The position numbers were made by a program, and so were the translations under genes. From contig CAYYZW010000139.1 in assembly GCA_964476375.1 (NCBI GenBank), forward strand, positions 1 to 54,699: a DNA stretch of 54,699 nt, given 5' to 3'. This document shows positions 16,863 to 24,796 of this stretch, piece by piece. This stretch comes from SAT2750 sp964476375. GTDB lineage: Bacteria > Planctomycetota > Planctomycetia > Pirellulales > Pirellulaceae. The notes below the pieces were generated by a model. It searched no databases and was not told where the DNA came from. It was given only the letters and a program-made list of their open reading frames with translations. Position 1 is the first letter of the stretch; each line of letters begins with the position of its first letter.

Positions 16863-18191
16863 CTATTGTTCCACGAGAAGCCCTGGAATGACCTCCTGCA
16901 ACCTGCCCGTACCATTCCCGGTCACATCAGGACAAAAAGAGACGTTCAGTGTTTTTAGTTTTTTTAGCTCGGCGAGCTGGGCAAGGCCCTCGTCAGTGAT
17001 CCCCGTGGCACCCAGGTGCAACCATTCCAGGGACGTGATCAAGCCCAGGTGGCCAAGGCCTGCATCTGTCACGGTGTTATTTTCATAGAGGTTCAACCGG
17101 GCCAGGTTCTGTAGTCCGGAAAGGTGCGAGAGTCCTGTATCGGTGACCTGGGTCGCCCAGAGATTCAGGTCGAGCAGGCTATCGATGGCGGACAGGTGCA
17201 TCAGCCCGTCGTCGTTGACCAGTGTCTCGCTGACGTCAAGGTGGGTCAGCCTTTCCAAACCCGCCAGGTGGGCAAGGCCTGGGCCCCTCACGACCGTCCC
17301 ACGAAGCTTGAGCTTGGCGAGATTCGTCGTTCCCGCAAATACGGCGAGGCCTTCATCCGTCACCGATGTCTGGTAGAGCCGGACATCGCTCAGGTTCAGC
17401 AAACCGGACAGATGTGCCAGGCCGGCATCCCCCACCAGGGTATCGTCAAGCCCCAGCAGCCTGAGGTTCTTCATGCCCGCCAGGTGCTGCATCCCCTCGT
17501 CCGTGATCGACCGTCCCCAGATCACCAGGTACCTTAGTTTTGTCAGCCCGGCAAGGTGCGCCAAACCGGCATCCGAAACACCCGTCAATTCCTTCAGGTC
17601 AAGCATCTGCAAATCGGTCTTGTCCCGGAGATGTTCCAGGCCGGCATCGGTGACATGAGTCCGGATGATCTTGAGACGTTTGAGACGGGGCAGGGAAGCA
17701 ATCACGGGCATCACCGCATCGTGGATATCTGCCTCGAACAGGTAGAGATTTTCCAATGCCGGATGGTTCTCCAGGTGTTTAATTCCAGCATCTGTAACCG
17801 GTGTTTCAAACAGGTCAATGGTATGCAGGTGCTTGAGTTCGGCGAGGTGGGCAAGATCACCATCATCCACTTCCGTCCCTGTTGCCAGTACCGCCTCGAC
17901 CTGGGGAAGCCCCTTCAGGACGGAAAAATCGACCGCGGCAAAACTGGTGCGGAAATCAACCTCGGTAATACTCCCCTTCTCGTCCTGCTCGTAGAGCACT
18001 CCCCACTCGTCCAACTGCGTTATCGCCTCCGGGTCATCCGCAACCTGCTGGGGTTCCTCCTCAACGGGAGGCTCCGGTATGCCAGTCGGATCCTCTCTGC
18101 AACCAGCCAGCAGCAGCAGGAGTACCACGAGCAGGACAGGTGGCAGGACAGACCAGTGGGAGATACGAGAGAATGGCATCAGAAGCACCAT
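16863..18191 (-). CDS. Leucine-rich-repeat lipoprotein
   Basis: 442 residues. The lipoprotein signal ends in the lipobox LLAGC (Cys31). About thirteen cysteine-free LRRs of 23-24 residues follow an acidic linker, with the pattern 'L..L..L.L..T.VTDAGL.HL' (for example NLARLNLYENNTVTDAGLGH, TDEGLAQLAELKKLKTLNV). This LRR type is very abundant in planctomycetes and forms a curved binding surface; no enzyme motif is present. It should be anchored in a membrane and face the periplasm or outside. It is the first gene of the long leftward run and precedes the 980-aa protein by 22 bases, so it may be an accessory of that ABC cluster. An ATG at residue 5 is an alternative start. Confidence 0.9.
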   Translation of the reverse strand: MVLLMPFSRISHWSVLPPVLLVVLLLLLAGCREDPTGIPEPPVEEEPQQVADDPEAITQLDEWGVLYEQDEKGSITEVDFRTSFAAVDFSVLKGLPQVEAVLATGTEVDDGDLAHLAELKHLHTIDLFETPVTDAGIKHLENHPALENLYLFEADIHDAVMPVIASLPRLKRLKIIRTHVTDAGLEHLRDKTDLQMLDLKELTGVSDAGLAHLAGLTKLRYLVIWGRSITDEGMQHLAGMKNLRLLGLDDTLVGDAGLAHLSGLLNLSDVRLYQTSVTDEGLAVFAGTTNLAKLKLRGTVVRGPGLAHLAGLERLTHLDVSETLVNDDGLMHLSAIDSLLDLNLWATQVTDTGLSHLSGLQNLARLNLYENNTVTDAGLGHLGLITSLEWLHLGATGITDEGLAQLAELKKLKTLNVSFCPDVTGNGTGRLQEVIPGLLVEQ

Positions 18192-18351
18192 TGATCAAGC
18201 GAGGAAAAGGAACAATAAAAATCGCCTGATGAGCCAGGGATGAATGCCTCAAGCAGACAGAAGTGAAGTGCTCAAGATGACTTACCCTAAGCTACTCGAC
18301 ACCGATCCAATTGGCAAACGGGGAGTCCATTTCATGCCCTAAAAGGGCCGT

Positions 18352-19179
18352 TTATTCCCCCATCTCCCCATCTGCTAACCGCCTGTCAATCCATTCCTGG
18401 CTGGCAAACCGTCGCACGATGTTCCGCAGGTACTGCTCAAGTGCTTCCGTTTCAGACTGTTCAGGCTGCTTTTCATCGTCCATGAAGAAACCGCGCCAGC
18501 CAAGACGAGATTCCCACCCCTCCTGATCGGCTGCCCGCTGGATGCGATCAGCCAGCCGCAAGGCCCAGAAGGTGCCAAAAGTATCACGAAAATCAAGCCA
18601 GAGCCGATCCGCCGGCCGGCACGTGCTACGGTCAGGTCGCGGTTGCAGCCGGGCCATCACCAGGCCGGCAAGGAAGCAGCTGCCGGCCGCCGGGATGGAG
18701 AATTCCATCTCGGGAATTCCTGACCAGGGAAGCTGGGGGCCAAACAGGATCACAAATCCGGCCAGCAGACAGATTCCGGAAAAACTAAAACGAGTGGGAA
18801 GGAAGCTCACGACCACTATCCCCACCAGGGCCAGCAGGAACAGTTGCCGGAGAATGTGGATACTGAATCCCATCCCGGTAGGCAACGACAGGAAATACAG
18901 GGCCGGCTGCACCATCACCACCCAGAGACAGCCGACGACCAGCTGCCAGGCATGGTGATGGGGACGCCGGGCACCCATCAGGGCCATTCCCGGACAGAGG
19001 GTCGATGCCGAAAAAAGGAACCTGGCTGGCGGATTGTCCGAGGCCAAATCGGCACCAGCGAGCAGCCAGAAAGCCAGCACCGTCCAGGCCCAGGGCAGGC
19101 GAAGCGTGGTTTCCCCGAGCCGGGAGAAAACACCCGCCAGCACGATGGTGGCACCAATGGCAATAGCAATGCTTAACAT
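18352..19179 (-). CDS. Integral membrane protein of unknown function
   Basis: About 275 residues from the ATG at 19179 (MLSIAIAIGATIV). A longer frame from 19281 is unlikely because it would start upstream of, and run through, the terminator at 19227-19258. Residues 1-185 contain about six hydrophobic segments (TVLAFWLLAGADL, LFLLALVGIVVVSFL, ICLLAGFVILFG and others). The last 85 residues are soluble and charged, including DRLWLDFRDTFGTFWALRLADR and RLGWRGFF. No family is recognised. The soluble tail resembles C-terminal parts of other planctomycete membrane proteins of unknown role. It is probably a single-gene unit: 160 bases separate it from the LRR gene, with only a weak GCCC-TAAA-AGGGC hairpin near 18336. 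Confidence 0.75.
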   Translation of the reverse strand: MLSIAIAIGATIVLAGVFSRLGETTLRLPWAWTVLAFWLLAGADLASDNPPARFLFSASTLCPGMALMGARRPHHHAWQLVVGCLWVVMVQPALYFLSLPTGMGFSIHILRQLFLLALVGIVVVSFLPTRFSFSGICLLAGFVILFGPQLPWSGIPEMEFSIPAAGSCFLAGLVMARLQPRPDRSTCRPADRLWLDFRDTFGTFWALRLADRIQRAADQEGWESRLGWRGFFMDDEKQPEQSETEALEQYLRNIVRRFASQEWIDRRLADGEMGE

Positions 19180-19226
19180 GGAATAGCTCAACGGGAAATA
19201 ATCGCTCGCTATCACCAACTGTAACG

Positions 19227-19258
19227 AAAAAACCCGCGTGGGGACTCCCCCACGCGGG
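19227..19258 (-). terminator. Strong intrinsic terminator after the small LTxxQ-type gene
   Basis: Perfect 11-base arms (cccgcgtgggg at 19233-19243, ccccacgcggg at 19248-19258) with a 4-base loop. On the minus strand the stem is followed by six T (19227-19232). It lies about 30 bases after the stop at 19288, and it also fixes the start of the next gene at 19179. Confidence 0.92.
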
Positions 19259-19287
19259 CCCTGGAAGTCGACAAGCGTCACCCTCCA

Positions 19288-19713
19288 CTAGCGGGAACCA
19301 GGCTTGCCAGCCGGTCCATCACCTGGCTTGCCGGCTCCCCTGTTCTCAGCAGCACGAACCTCGCGTCGCTTGCGAGCCGCTTCCTTGAGGGCATTGAGTT
19401 TCTGTTGCTGTTCGACAGAAAGCACCTCCATCACCTCCCTGTCCCGCCGATCCGTGGTTTCCTTGAGCTGCTTCGTGAGCTCCGCAATCGGTTCGGAAAA
19501 ACGCGCCTGGATGGCGTAGATTTCCTCACGCTGCTCGACAGTCACCAGCTGGGAAAAATACGCCGGCAAACGACCACGGATCGGTTTCGCCTGTTTCTGA
19601 TCCGTCGTTCCCGGCCGGCCCTCTCTATCCTGGGCCATCGCCAGGCCAGTGAGTACCAATGCCATCAACAGAAGGGCCGCCAAAGGGCCACGGGTTCTCA
19701 GTAATTTCAACAT
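19288..19713 (-). CDS. Small secreted coiled-coil protein (Spy/LTxxQ-like)
   Basis: 141 residues. A signal peptide (LAALLLMALVLTGLAMA) is followed by a highly charged, mostly helical region: VTVEQREEIYAIQARF, ELTKQLKETTDRR and LSVEQQQKLNALKEAA. The last motif matches the 'LTxxQ' repeat of CpxP/Spy/ZraP-type periplasmic proteins, which act as chaperones or metal/stress sensors. The last 25 residues are a Gly/Pro/Lys-rich tail. A strong ribosome binding site (AAGGAG, about 9 bases upstream) supports the ATG at 19713. It is a single-gene unit closed by the terminator at 19227-19258, and is a distant relative of the gene at 19969-20451. Confidence 0.82.
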   Translation of the reverse strand: MLKLLRTRGPLAALLLMALVLTGLAMAQDREGRPGTTDQKQAKPIRGRLPAYFSQLVTVEQREEIYAIQARFSEPIAELTKQLKETTDRRDREVMEVLSVEQQQKLNALKEAARKRREVRAAENRGAGKPGDGPAGKPGSR

Positions 19714-19907
19714 CCTTGGAATCTCCTTTTCCTGAACATGAGATAGCTTCCGTAAATCAACGGCTCACATTTTCCGCCATCGTCCACGGTCTCCAAAGAG
19801 CGCACCTGATCAGAAAAAGCGGCGACTGACATGCAGTTGGCATCCCCAACCTGATTTGGCTGACGGGCTGCTGGCAGCGGGGTTGCCACGAGGGTAAACC
19901 GCGGACG

Positions 19908-19945
19908 AAAAAAGGCGGAGTCGTCCCACCGGACCACTCCGCCTT
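19908..19945 (-). terminator. Intrinsic terminator after the second small LTxxQ-type gene
   Basis: Inverted arms aaggcggagt (19912-19921) and actccgcctt (19936-19945) with a 14-base loop. The minus-strand transcript ends in six T (19908-19913). It lies about 24 bases after the stop at 19969. The remaining bases up to 19714 are the leader and promoter region of the next gene; I see no other gene there. Confidence 0.88.
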
Positions 19946-19968
19946 GAAAGCTAAAACCGCCAGGCGGC

Positions 19969-20451
19969 TTACTTGTTCTCTGGCTTCTTCTTCTTGGTTC
20001 CAGGAAGCTTGACACCGGCCTTGGTGCGCTGCTCCTCGCTCAACAGGCCGATCGTTGCCTTGTTGAATTCCAGGGTCAAGGCGCGCTGCTCGGTCACTCC
20101 CGCCTTCTGCTCATCGGTCAACTTGCCGGCAGCCTGGACAGCGTCCCTGAGGGCCTTGTTCTTGAGCCCCTCATCGGTCGCCTTCTTACGGGCCGCGTTC
20201 ATCGCCGTACGCTGTTCCGCGGTCAGGGCAGCTTTCTTTCTTGCCGCGGCGATCTTTGGCTCCGCCTTGGACGCCAGTTCCTTGATCTTGGCGGTCTGCT
20301 CCTCGGTCAGTTCCGCTTCGGCAAACCGTTTCAGAGTTCGCTCTGCCAGGGTCGGCTGTTTCTTTTTCTTTTTTTGTTGCTGGGCAGCAAGGGGCGCGGC
20401 AACAGCTGCCATCAACAGGATCACGAGCAACTGGCTTGTCATGCGTTTCAT
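19969..20451 (-). CDS. Small secreted Lys-rich helical protein with four LTxEQ motifs
   Basis: 160 residues. A signal peptide (LLVILLMAAVAAPLAA) leads into QQQKKKKKQ. A helical domain follows with four spaced copies of the same motif: LTEEQ (about 50), LTAEQ (about 80), LTDEQ (about 113) and LSEEQ (about 139). This repeat defines the LTxxQ/Spy superfamily of periplasmic alpha-helical proteins linked to envelope stress or metal response. The tail is again Lys-rich (KKKKPENK). AGAGGT about 6 bases before the ATG is a plausible ribosome binding site. It is monocistronic, with its own terminator. The function is inferred only from the motif; planctomycetes carry many such short paralogues with no assigned role. 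Confidence 0.82.
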   Translation of the reverse strand: MKRMTSQLLVILLMAAVAAPLAAQQQKKKKKQPTLAERTLKRFAEAELTEEQTAKIKELASKAEPKIAAARKKAALTAEQRTAMNAARKKATDEGLKNKALRDAVQAAGKLTDEQKAGVTEQRALTLEFNKATIGLLSEEQRTKAGVKLPGTKKKKPENK

Positions 20452-20582
20452 CGAATTACCTCTATTGTTAATCTCTCGTTCGACGTGAAGACCCTAGCTA
20501 GGTTAAAGGTGCACCCAGCCTGAAGAAAGGGGGCACCGAAAAACGCCTCCTGGCAAAGCCATCCGGGATTCCGCTCTGCCAA

Positions 20583-21887
20583 CTAGGCAAACAGCCCGGG
20601 GATCACGGTCCCGTCACGAACGATCATGACCGGACGGCCCGTGTCGGTATGATATTCCTTCTGATGATCAATCCCCAGGCCATGGTAGAAGGAGGCGGCA
20701 ACGTCATCCGGCGAGAAACCCTCTGCGGCCGGAAGGGTCGCCTTGTCGTCGCTTTCGCCCAGCACGCGGCCACCCTCGATGCCACCGCCCGCCATCAGCA
20801 TAAACATGCAGCGGGGATAGTGGTCACGACCACCCTCGGCCGTTTTCTGGTTGATCTTGGGAGTCCTGCCAAACTCGCCAGTGACATAAACCACCGTCGA
20901 CTCGAGCAGTCCCTTCTCGGCCAGCCCGGTAAACAGGGCGGCCAGCCCTTCATCCAGTGGAGGAAGCAGTCCGTCCTTGAGGCGACTGAAGTTATCTTTG
21001 TGGGTATCCCAGCCACCGGTGGAGAGCGTGACAAAACCGACCCCTGCTTCCACCAGCCGCGTTGCCAGCAGGCAACTCTGTCCAAATGATGCCTCCCCGA
21101 ACTTGGCAGCAAAAGCGGGAGACTCCTTGCTGATATCAAATGCCTCACGAGCCCGCTTGGAGGTGATCATCGCGTGAGCCTGCTGGCCAAACTGGTCAAG
21201 GCCATCGAGCAGCTGGTTCTCTGCCCGTCGGCCCTCGAAAGTCCGGTCCAGGTCCTTCAGCAACCCCTGTCTTTTTTCCACTTCCGTCAGTGTCAGTCCC
21301 TGCTGCAGCGCCACGCCACGAACTGTGAACGGCTGGCCTTTCTGGGGAGTCGCGCCGGTATTGAGCGGGGCATACTTGACACCCAGGTAACCGGCTCGCT
21401 GGTTGCTATTGGGAATAGCCACCTGCATCGGCAGGTCAGTAGACTTCCAGTATTCCTTGGTCACCACCGGGCCATAACCGGGGTATTCCAGCGAGGCAAG
21501 AGGCTTGTTACCGGTATTGACATATTCCTGGCCCAACCGGTGGGCACCAAGTGTGTGGGACACTCCCCGCAGAATGACAAACTTGTCGGCACACTGGGCC
21601 AGCTTCGGCAGGTGCTCACTGAACTCCACCCCCGGCACATTGGTCTTGGTCGGGTTAAAAATTCCCCGGTACTCGCTCGGGGCATCCGGCTTCAGGTCGA
21701 AGGTGTCCATGTGCGACGGGCCACCAGGAAGGTTCACGAAAATAGCCGCCTTGGCACCGGTCTCCGCCAGGGCACCGGCCGCCGACTGGCGGAGGTAGCT
21801 TGAAAGCGTCAGCCCTGCCGTACCGGCAACGCCCAGTCGCAGGAAATCTCGTCGCCGAACACCGTCACATGTCTTGTGCATTCCCAT
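20583..21887 (-). CDS. DUF1501 family protein with Tat signal
   Basis: 434 residues, the most typical DUF1501 member here. RRRDFLRLGVAGTAGLTLSS at residues 11-30 is a clear twin-arginine signal. Core motifs include FVNLPGGPSHMDTFDLKPDA, PSEYRGIF, REAFDISKESP, LSTGGWDTHKDNF, YVTGEFGRTPK and GRDHYPRCMFMLMAGGGI, ending in RDGTVIPGLFA. The protein is exported folded and presumably works with the DUF1549/DUF1553 protein encoded 40 bases upstream. The truncated gene at 1-787 is a closer relative of this one (both have PDAPSE(F/Y)RG and REAFDIS) than of the 3474-4955 gene, which lacks the first of these. Confidence 0.94.
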   Translation of the reverse strand: MGMHKTCDGVRRRDFLRLGVAGTAGLTLSSYLRQSAAGALAETGAKAAIFVNLPGGPSHMDTFDLKPDAPSEYRGIFNPTKTNVPGVEFSEHLPKLAQCADKFVILRGVSHTLGAHRLGQEYVNTGNKPLASLEYPGYGPVVTKEYWKSTDLPMQVAIPNSNQRAGYLGVKYAPLNTGATPQKGQPFTVRGVALQQGLTLTEVEKRQGLLKDLDRTFEGRRAENQLLDGLDQFGQQAHAMITSKRAREAFDISKESPAFAAKFGEASFGQSCLLATRLVEAGVGFVTLSTGGWDTHKDNFSRLKDGLLPPLDEGLAALFTGLAEKGLLESTVVYVTGEFGRTPKINQKTAEGGRDHYPRCMFMLMAGGGIEGGRVLGESDDKATLPAAEGFSPDDVAASFYHGLGIDHQKEYHTDTGRPVMIVRDGTVIPGLFA

Positions 21888-21927
21888 TTTTTTCTTTCTT
21901 TATCTCACGCGAAACCTGGTAGCTGAC

Positions 21928-24603
21928 CTAGTGGTTGACGATGAACTCCTTGGTGTTGAGCAATGCCCATACCAGTCCGCGAACCCCGTTGATCTTGTTC
22001 TCATCGGCATTCACATATTCCACCGAACGCTCGAGTTCCTCCTCACTGGGGTATCGTGAAAGCGTTCTCAGGAAAGCCTGGCTGACAATCTCTTCCGTGG
22101 CAAAGGCCAGGTCGGATTCCTCACCTGCCGTCCTGGCCGGCTCCGCAAAACGTTTCTTGTACCCTGCAAGGTTGCGAGCAATCCGCTCGGCCTGCTCGGC
22201 ATTGCCTGCCTCTCGCAATCGTATTACCTGCTGCTTGAGCTGCTTGACCCGTTCGTCATAGTTCGCAGGCCGGGGAGGAAGGCGACCGGCCTGGTTTCCC
22301 TGGTGAATCTTGTACTTGCGAGCCAGCTGGTCCAGCCAGCCATCCCCGCGGCGATCCAGCAGGGCATGCAGGTCACGGTCATTCTGCAGGTAGACCGTCT
22401 GCAGCAGCGTGGGATCATCCGAACGGTCACAATCACAACTGCTTTCCCGCGTGGAACGACCAAAGACCATCATTGCATACCCGACTCCCGTGCTTCGCTG
22501 AAGCGTGCGCTGGCTGGAGACCGCCATCGCAATCGACCGGCCCTGGTTGCTTTGCTGAAGCTCGGCTATCTGCTGGTCCGAGGCAGTTGCCTGGACCATC
22601 GCATCATACGCCACCTCGGCCGGCAGGCGGCGGGGAATGGCATGCGAGAAGTTACGTTGATCCTGCCTGTTGGTCTCATTGGTATGCCAGCCAAGCTGGT
22701 AGGTTCGGCTGTTGGCAATCTCGCGGTGCAGCCACTTCATATCGAACTTGTGGGCAACGAACTCCTCGGCGAGGTAGTCCAGCAGTGCCTGGTTACTGGG
22801 CGGGTTGGCCAGGCTCATGTCATCCGGGGGGTCGACGATACCGACGTGGAAGTAACTGGCCCAGACCCGGTTCACGAAGGCCCTGGCAAAGTACTTGTTA
22901 TCATCCCGCTCGAGCCACTTCATCAACGGCTGACGGATATCCTCCCCCTTCTGCCACTGGATCTCTTCCTCTCCCAGCAGGCGGGCAGAATTTACCAGCT
23001 CGGTCGAGCGTGTGGACCCATCCTTCGGCATCCTGGGAGTGGTCGTGTAAACCTCGGGAAAGGGAATCGTCTTGCCCTGCTTGAGAAGGGCCGGCAGTTC
23101 TCTTCGAAGCTGGTTTCCCTTCATGCCCTGCAGCCCCAGTTCTTTCACGATCTTCTCGTATTCATCCCTGCCCTCACGGGAAGGCTGGCTGGAAGCAACC
23201 ACACCGCCGAAGAATCGCGAAAATTCTGCAAAATCCTGCTTGGACCACTGGTCAAACGGATGCTTGTGGCACTGCGCACACTGGATGCGAACTCCCATGA
23301 AAGCGTAGGCAAAGCTGATCGCACGCTCGGCCGGCTGGCGGAAATCCCGGCGAGCCCAGTAATGGGGCAGTGACTCCAGGTCTGCAAAACTCTTCTCCGA
23401 GCCAGGACGATAAATATCGGACATCATCTCGCAGTACTCGCGATAACTCATGCCGGCCGGCCGGCTACTGGCTGTCACGATCCCTGATACCAGTTGATCG
23501 TAGGAGACATTCTCCTCGACACGCTTGTAAATCCAGTCAAACCATTCCTGGCTGGCCCGGCCACGTACCGGCGTCACGTTGGTCAACTGCTGATCGTTGT
23601 TGCCGGTAAAATCACACAGTTTCTGGGCCCACCAGGCAGCGTAGGCCGGCGTCTGGAGTAACTCGTCGATTTTCCGGCTTCGCTTGCGAGGCGAATTGTC
23701 TGCCAGGAAAGCCTCAATCTCAACCGGTGTCGGAAGCGTCCCGGTCAGGTCCAACCGTAACCGGCGGAGGAACTGTTCATCGCTACACAGGTCGGAGGGG
23801 ACGATTCCCAGCTTGCGGAGTTTCTCCACCACCAGTTCATCCACGCGTGTGGGCGTGGCCACCCTGGGGTATTTCTTGCCAACCCGCTTACTGACCGGCT
23901 GCAGGACCGCGACCGGCACGACCGCCCGGTCATAGGCGATGACCACGTGGGTATCCCCTGCCCCGCCCGCGACGACAAGCCCATCGCGGTCAATGTCGGC
24001 AATCAGGTCATCGTTACTGCTGAAACGGCAAAGCGGTGTCACATCCTCACGGCTGCCATCCTCCCAGACCGCCACGACCTGTAACTGGGACTTTTCTCCA
24101 TGGCCCTTGAAGAGGATCTCGCTCGGACTCACCTCCAGGGTGACCAGCTTGTCCATGTTTTCCTGTTCGAAAGGAGCCCCTGCAGCGATCCAGTTCTTCA
24201 GCACCTGGTATTCCCAGCCACCGGTATCGTATCGCTTGCCACCCTCGTGGTTATCCTCGTCGGTCGGCTTGAGCAGGACCAGGCTCTCGTTCACGTTCGC
24301 CAGGTTAATCCGTGGGCTTTCCTCGTCCAGCAGGGCATCACGGTCTGCCTGGAAGTCATAACCGAAAAGCGAAAGACGGAAGCCACCTCGACCCTGGAAC
24401 GAGCCATGGCAGGCGCGGCCATTACATCCCAGCCGGCCCAGCATGGGCACCACGTGTCGCTGGAAACTGGGAACTTCATCCACATTTTTTGGCGCGAAGC
24501 GTTCGGTCACCGGCGGCTGAGAATCATCCGCCTGGAGCACTGGCTGCAAGGCAAGCAGCCCGGTCCCGAGGAAAAACAAAAGGAAACGCAAGCGGTTTGT
24601 CAT
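21928..24603 (-). CDS. Cytochrome-like DUF1549/DUF1553 protein with Big2-like domain
   Basis: 891 residues. A signal peptide (1-25) is followed by an N-terminal cytochrome-like region. Its haem-type motif is CNGRACH (60-66), a CX4CH variant rather than CX2CH and common in planctomycete paralogues. A Big2/Ig-like beta domain spans about 155-235 (LEVSPSEILFKGHGE). DUF1549 is about 255-460 (DELVVEKLRKLGIVPS, FLRRLRLDLTGTLPTP) and contains a regular CX2CH, CAQCHKHPFDQW, at 442-446. DUF1553 is about 590-840 (FARAFVNRVWASYFHVGIVD). It is periplasmic. It forms an operon with the DUF1501 gene 40 bases downstream. Ribosome binding site GGAG lies 9 bases before the ATG. It is complete, and the domain set matches the 'PSCyt2/PSD1' architecture. 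Confidence 0.94.
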   Translation of the reverse strand: MTNRLRFLLFFLGTGLLALQPVLQADDSQPPVTERFAPKNVDEVPSFQRHVVPMLGRLGCNGRACHGSFQGRGGFRLSLFGYDFQADRDALLDEESPRINLANVNESLVLLKPTDEDNHEGGKRYDTGGWEYQVLKNWIAAGAPFEQENMDKLVTLEVSPSEILFKGHGEKSQLQVVAVWEDGSREDVTPLCRFSSNDDLIADIDRDGLVVAGGAGDTHVVIAYDRAVVPVAVLQPVSKRVGKKYPRVATPTRVDELVVEKLRKLGIVPSDLCSDEQFLRRLRLDLTGTLPTPVEIEAFLADNSPRKRSRKIDELLQTPAYAAWWAQKLCDFTGNNDQQLTNVTPVRGRASQEWFDWIYKRVEENVSYDQLVSGIVTASSRPAGMSYREYCEMMSDIYRPGSEKSFADLESLPHYWARRDFRQPAERAISFAYAFMGVRIQCAQCHKHPFDQWSKQDFAEFSRFFGGVVASSQPSREGRDEYEKIVKELGLQGMKGNQLRRELPALLKQGKTIPFPEVYTTTPRMPKDGSTRSTELVNSARLLGEEEIQWQKGEDIRQPLMKWLERDDNKYFARAFVNRVWASYFHVGIVDPPDDMSLANPPSNQALLDYLAEEFVAHKFDMKWLHREIANSRTYQLGWHTNETNRQDQRNFSHAIPRRLPAEVAYDAMVQATASDQQIAELQQSNQGRSIAMAVSSQRTLQRSTGVGYAMMVFGRSTRESSCDCDRSDDPTLLQTVYLQNDRDLHALLDRRGDGWLDQLARKYKIHQGNQAGRLPPRPANYDERVKQLKQQVIRLREAGNAEQAERIARNLAGYKKRFAEPARTAGEESDLAFATEEIVSQAFLRTLSRYPSEEELERSVEYVNADENKINGVRGLVWALLNTKEFIVNH

Positions 24604-24752
24604 CCAGTCGACTCCAGAGACGGGGGCAGCGTGAACGCAAAAAACATGGTTTCAAGCTCGTATAATCTGCTTATCGTCCAATTATGTTGCCTGACCGCTG
24701 ATTTTTCAATGGTGACCGTGAGCATTGCCCTCGCCCGCTTTCCTGCAGCCAC

Positions 24753-24758
24753 TATAAT
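24753..24758 (+). promoter_or_regulatory. Possible -10 box for the orphan ABC permease
   Basis: A perfect TATAAT stands 38 bases before the GTG start at 24797. At a 17-base distance the -35 region is ctcgcc, which does not match TTGACA; TTGCCC is present but 22 bases away. The intergenic gap 24604-24796 separates two divergent genes, so a plus-strand promoter must exist here or nearby. Confidence 0.35.
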
Positions 24759-24796
24759 GGGCGGCGCTTCGACATTTTCCTAACGGAGACAACCTG

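Noticed and set aside
19179..19281. Longer start (19281) for the membrane protein gene
   Set aside because: The frame would run through the strong terminator at 19227-19258 of the upstream gene; the ATG at 19179 lies just after it and begins a membrane segment.
24661..24666. TATAAT on the plus strand in the divergent gap
   Set aside because: No usable -35 at 16-18 bases, and it is 130 bases from the gene; the copy at 24753-24758 is better placed.
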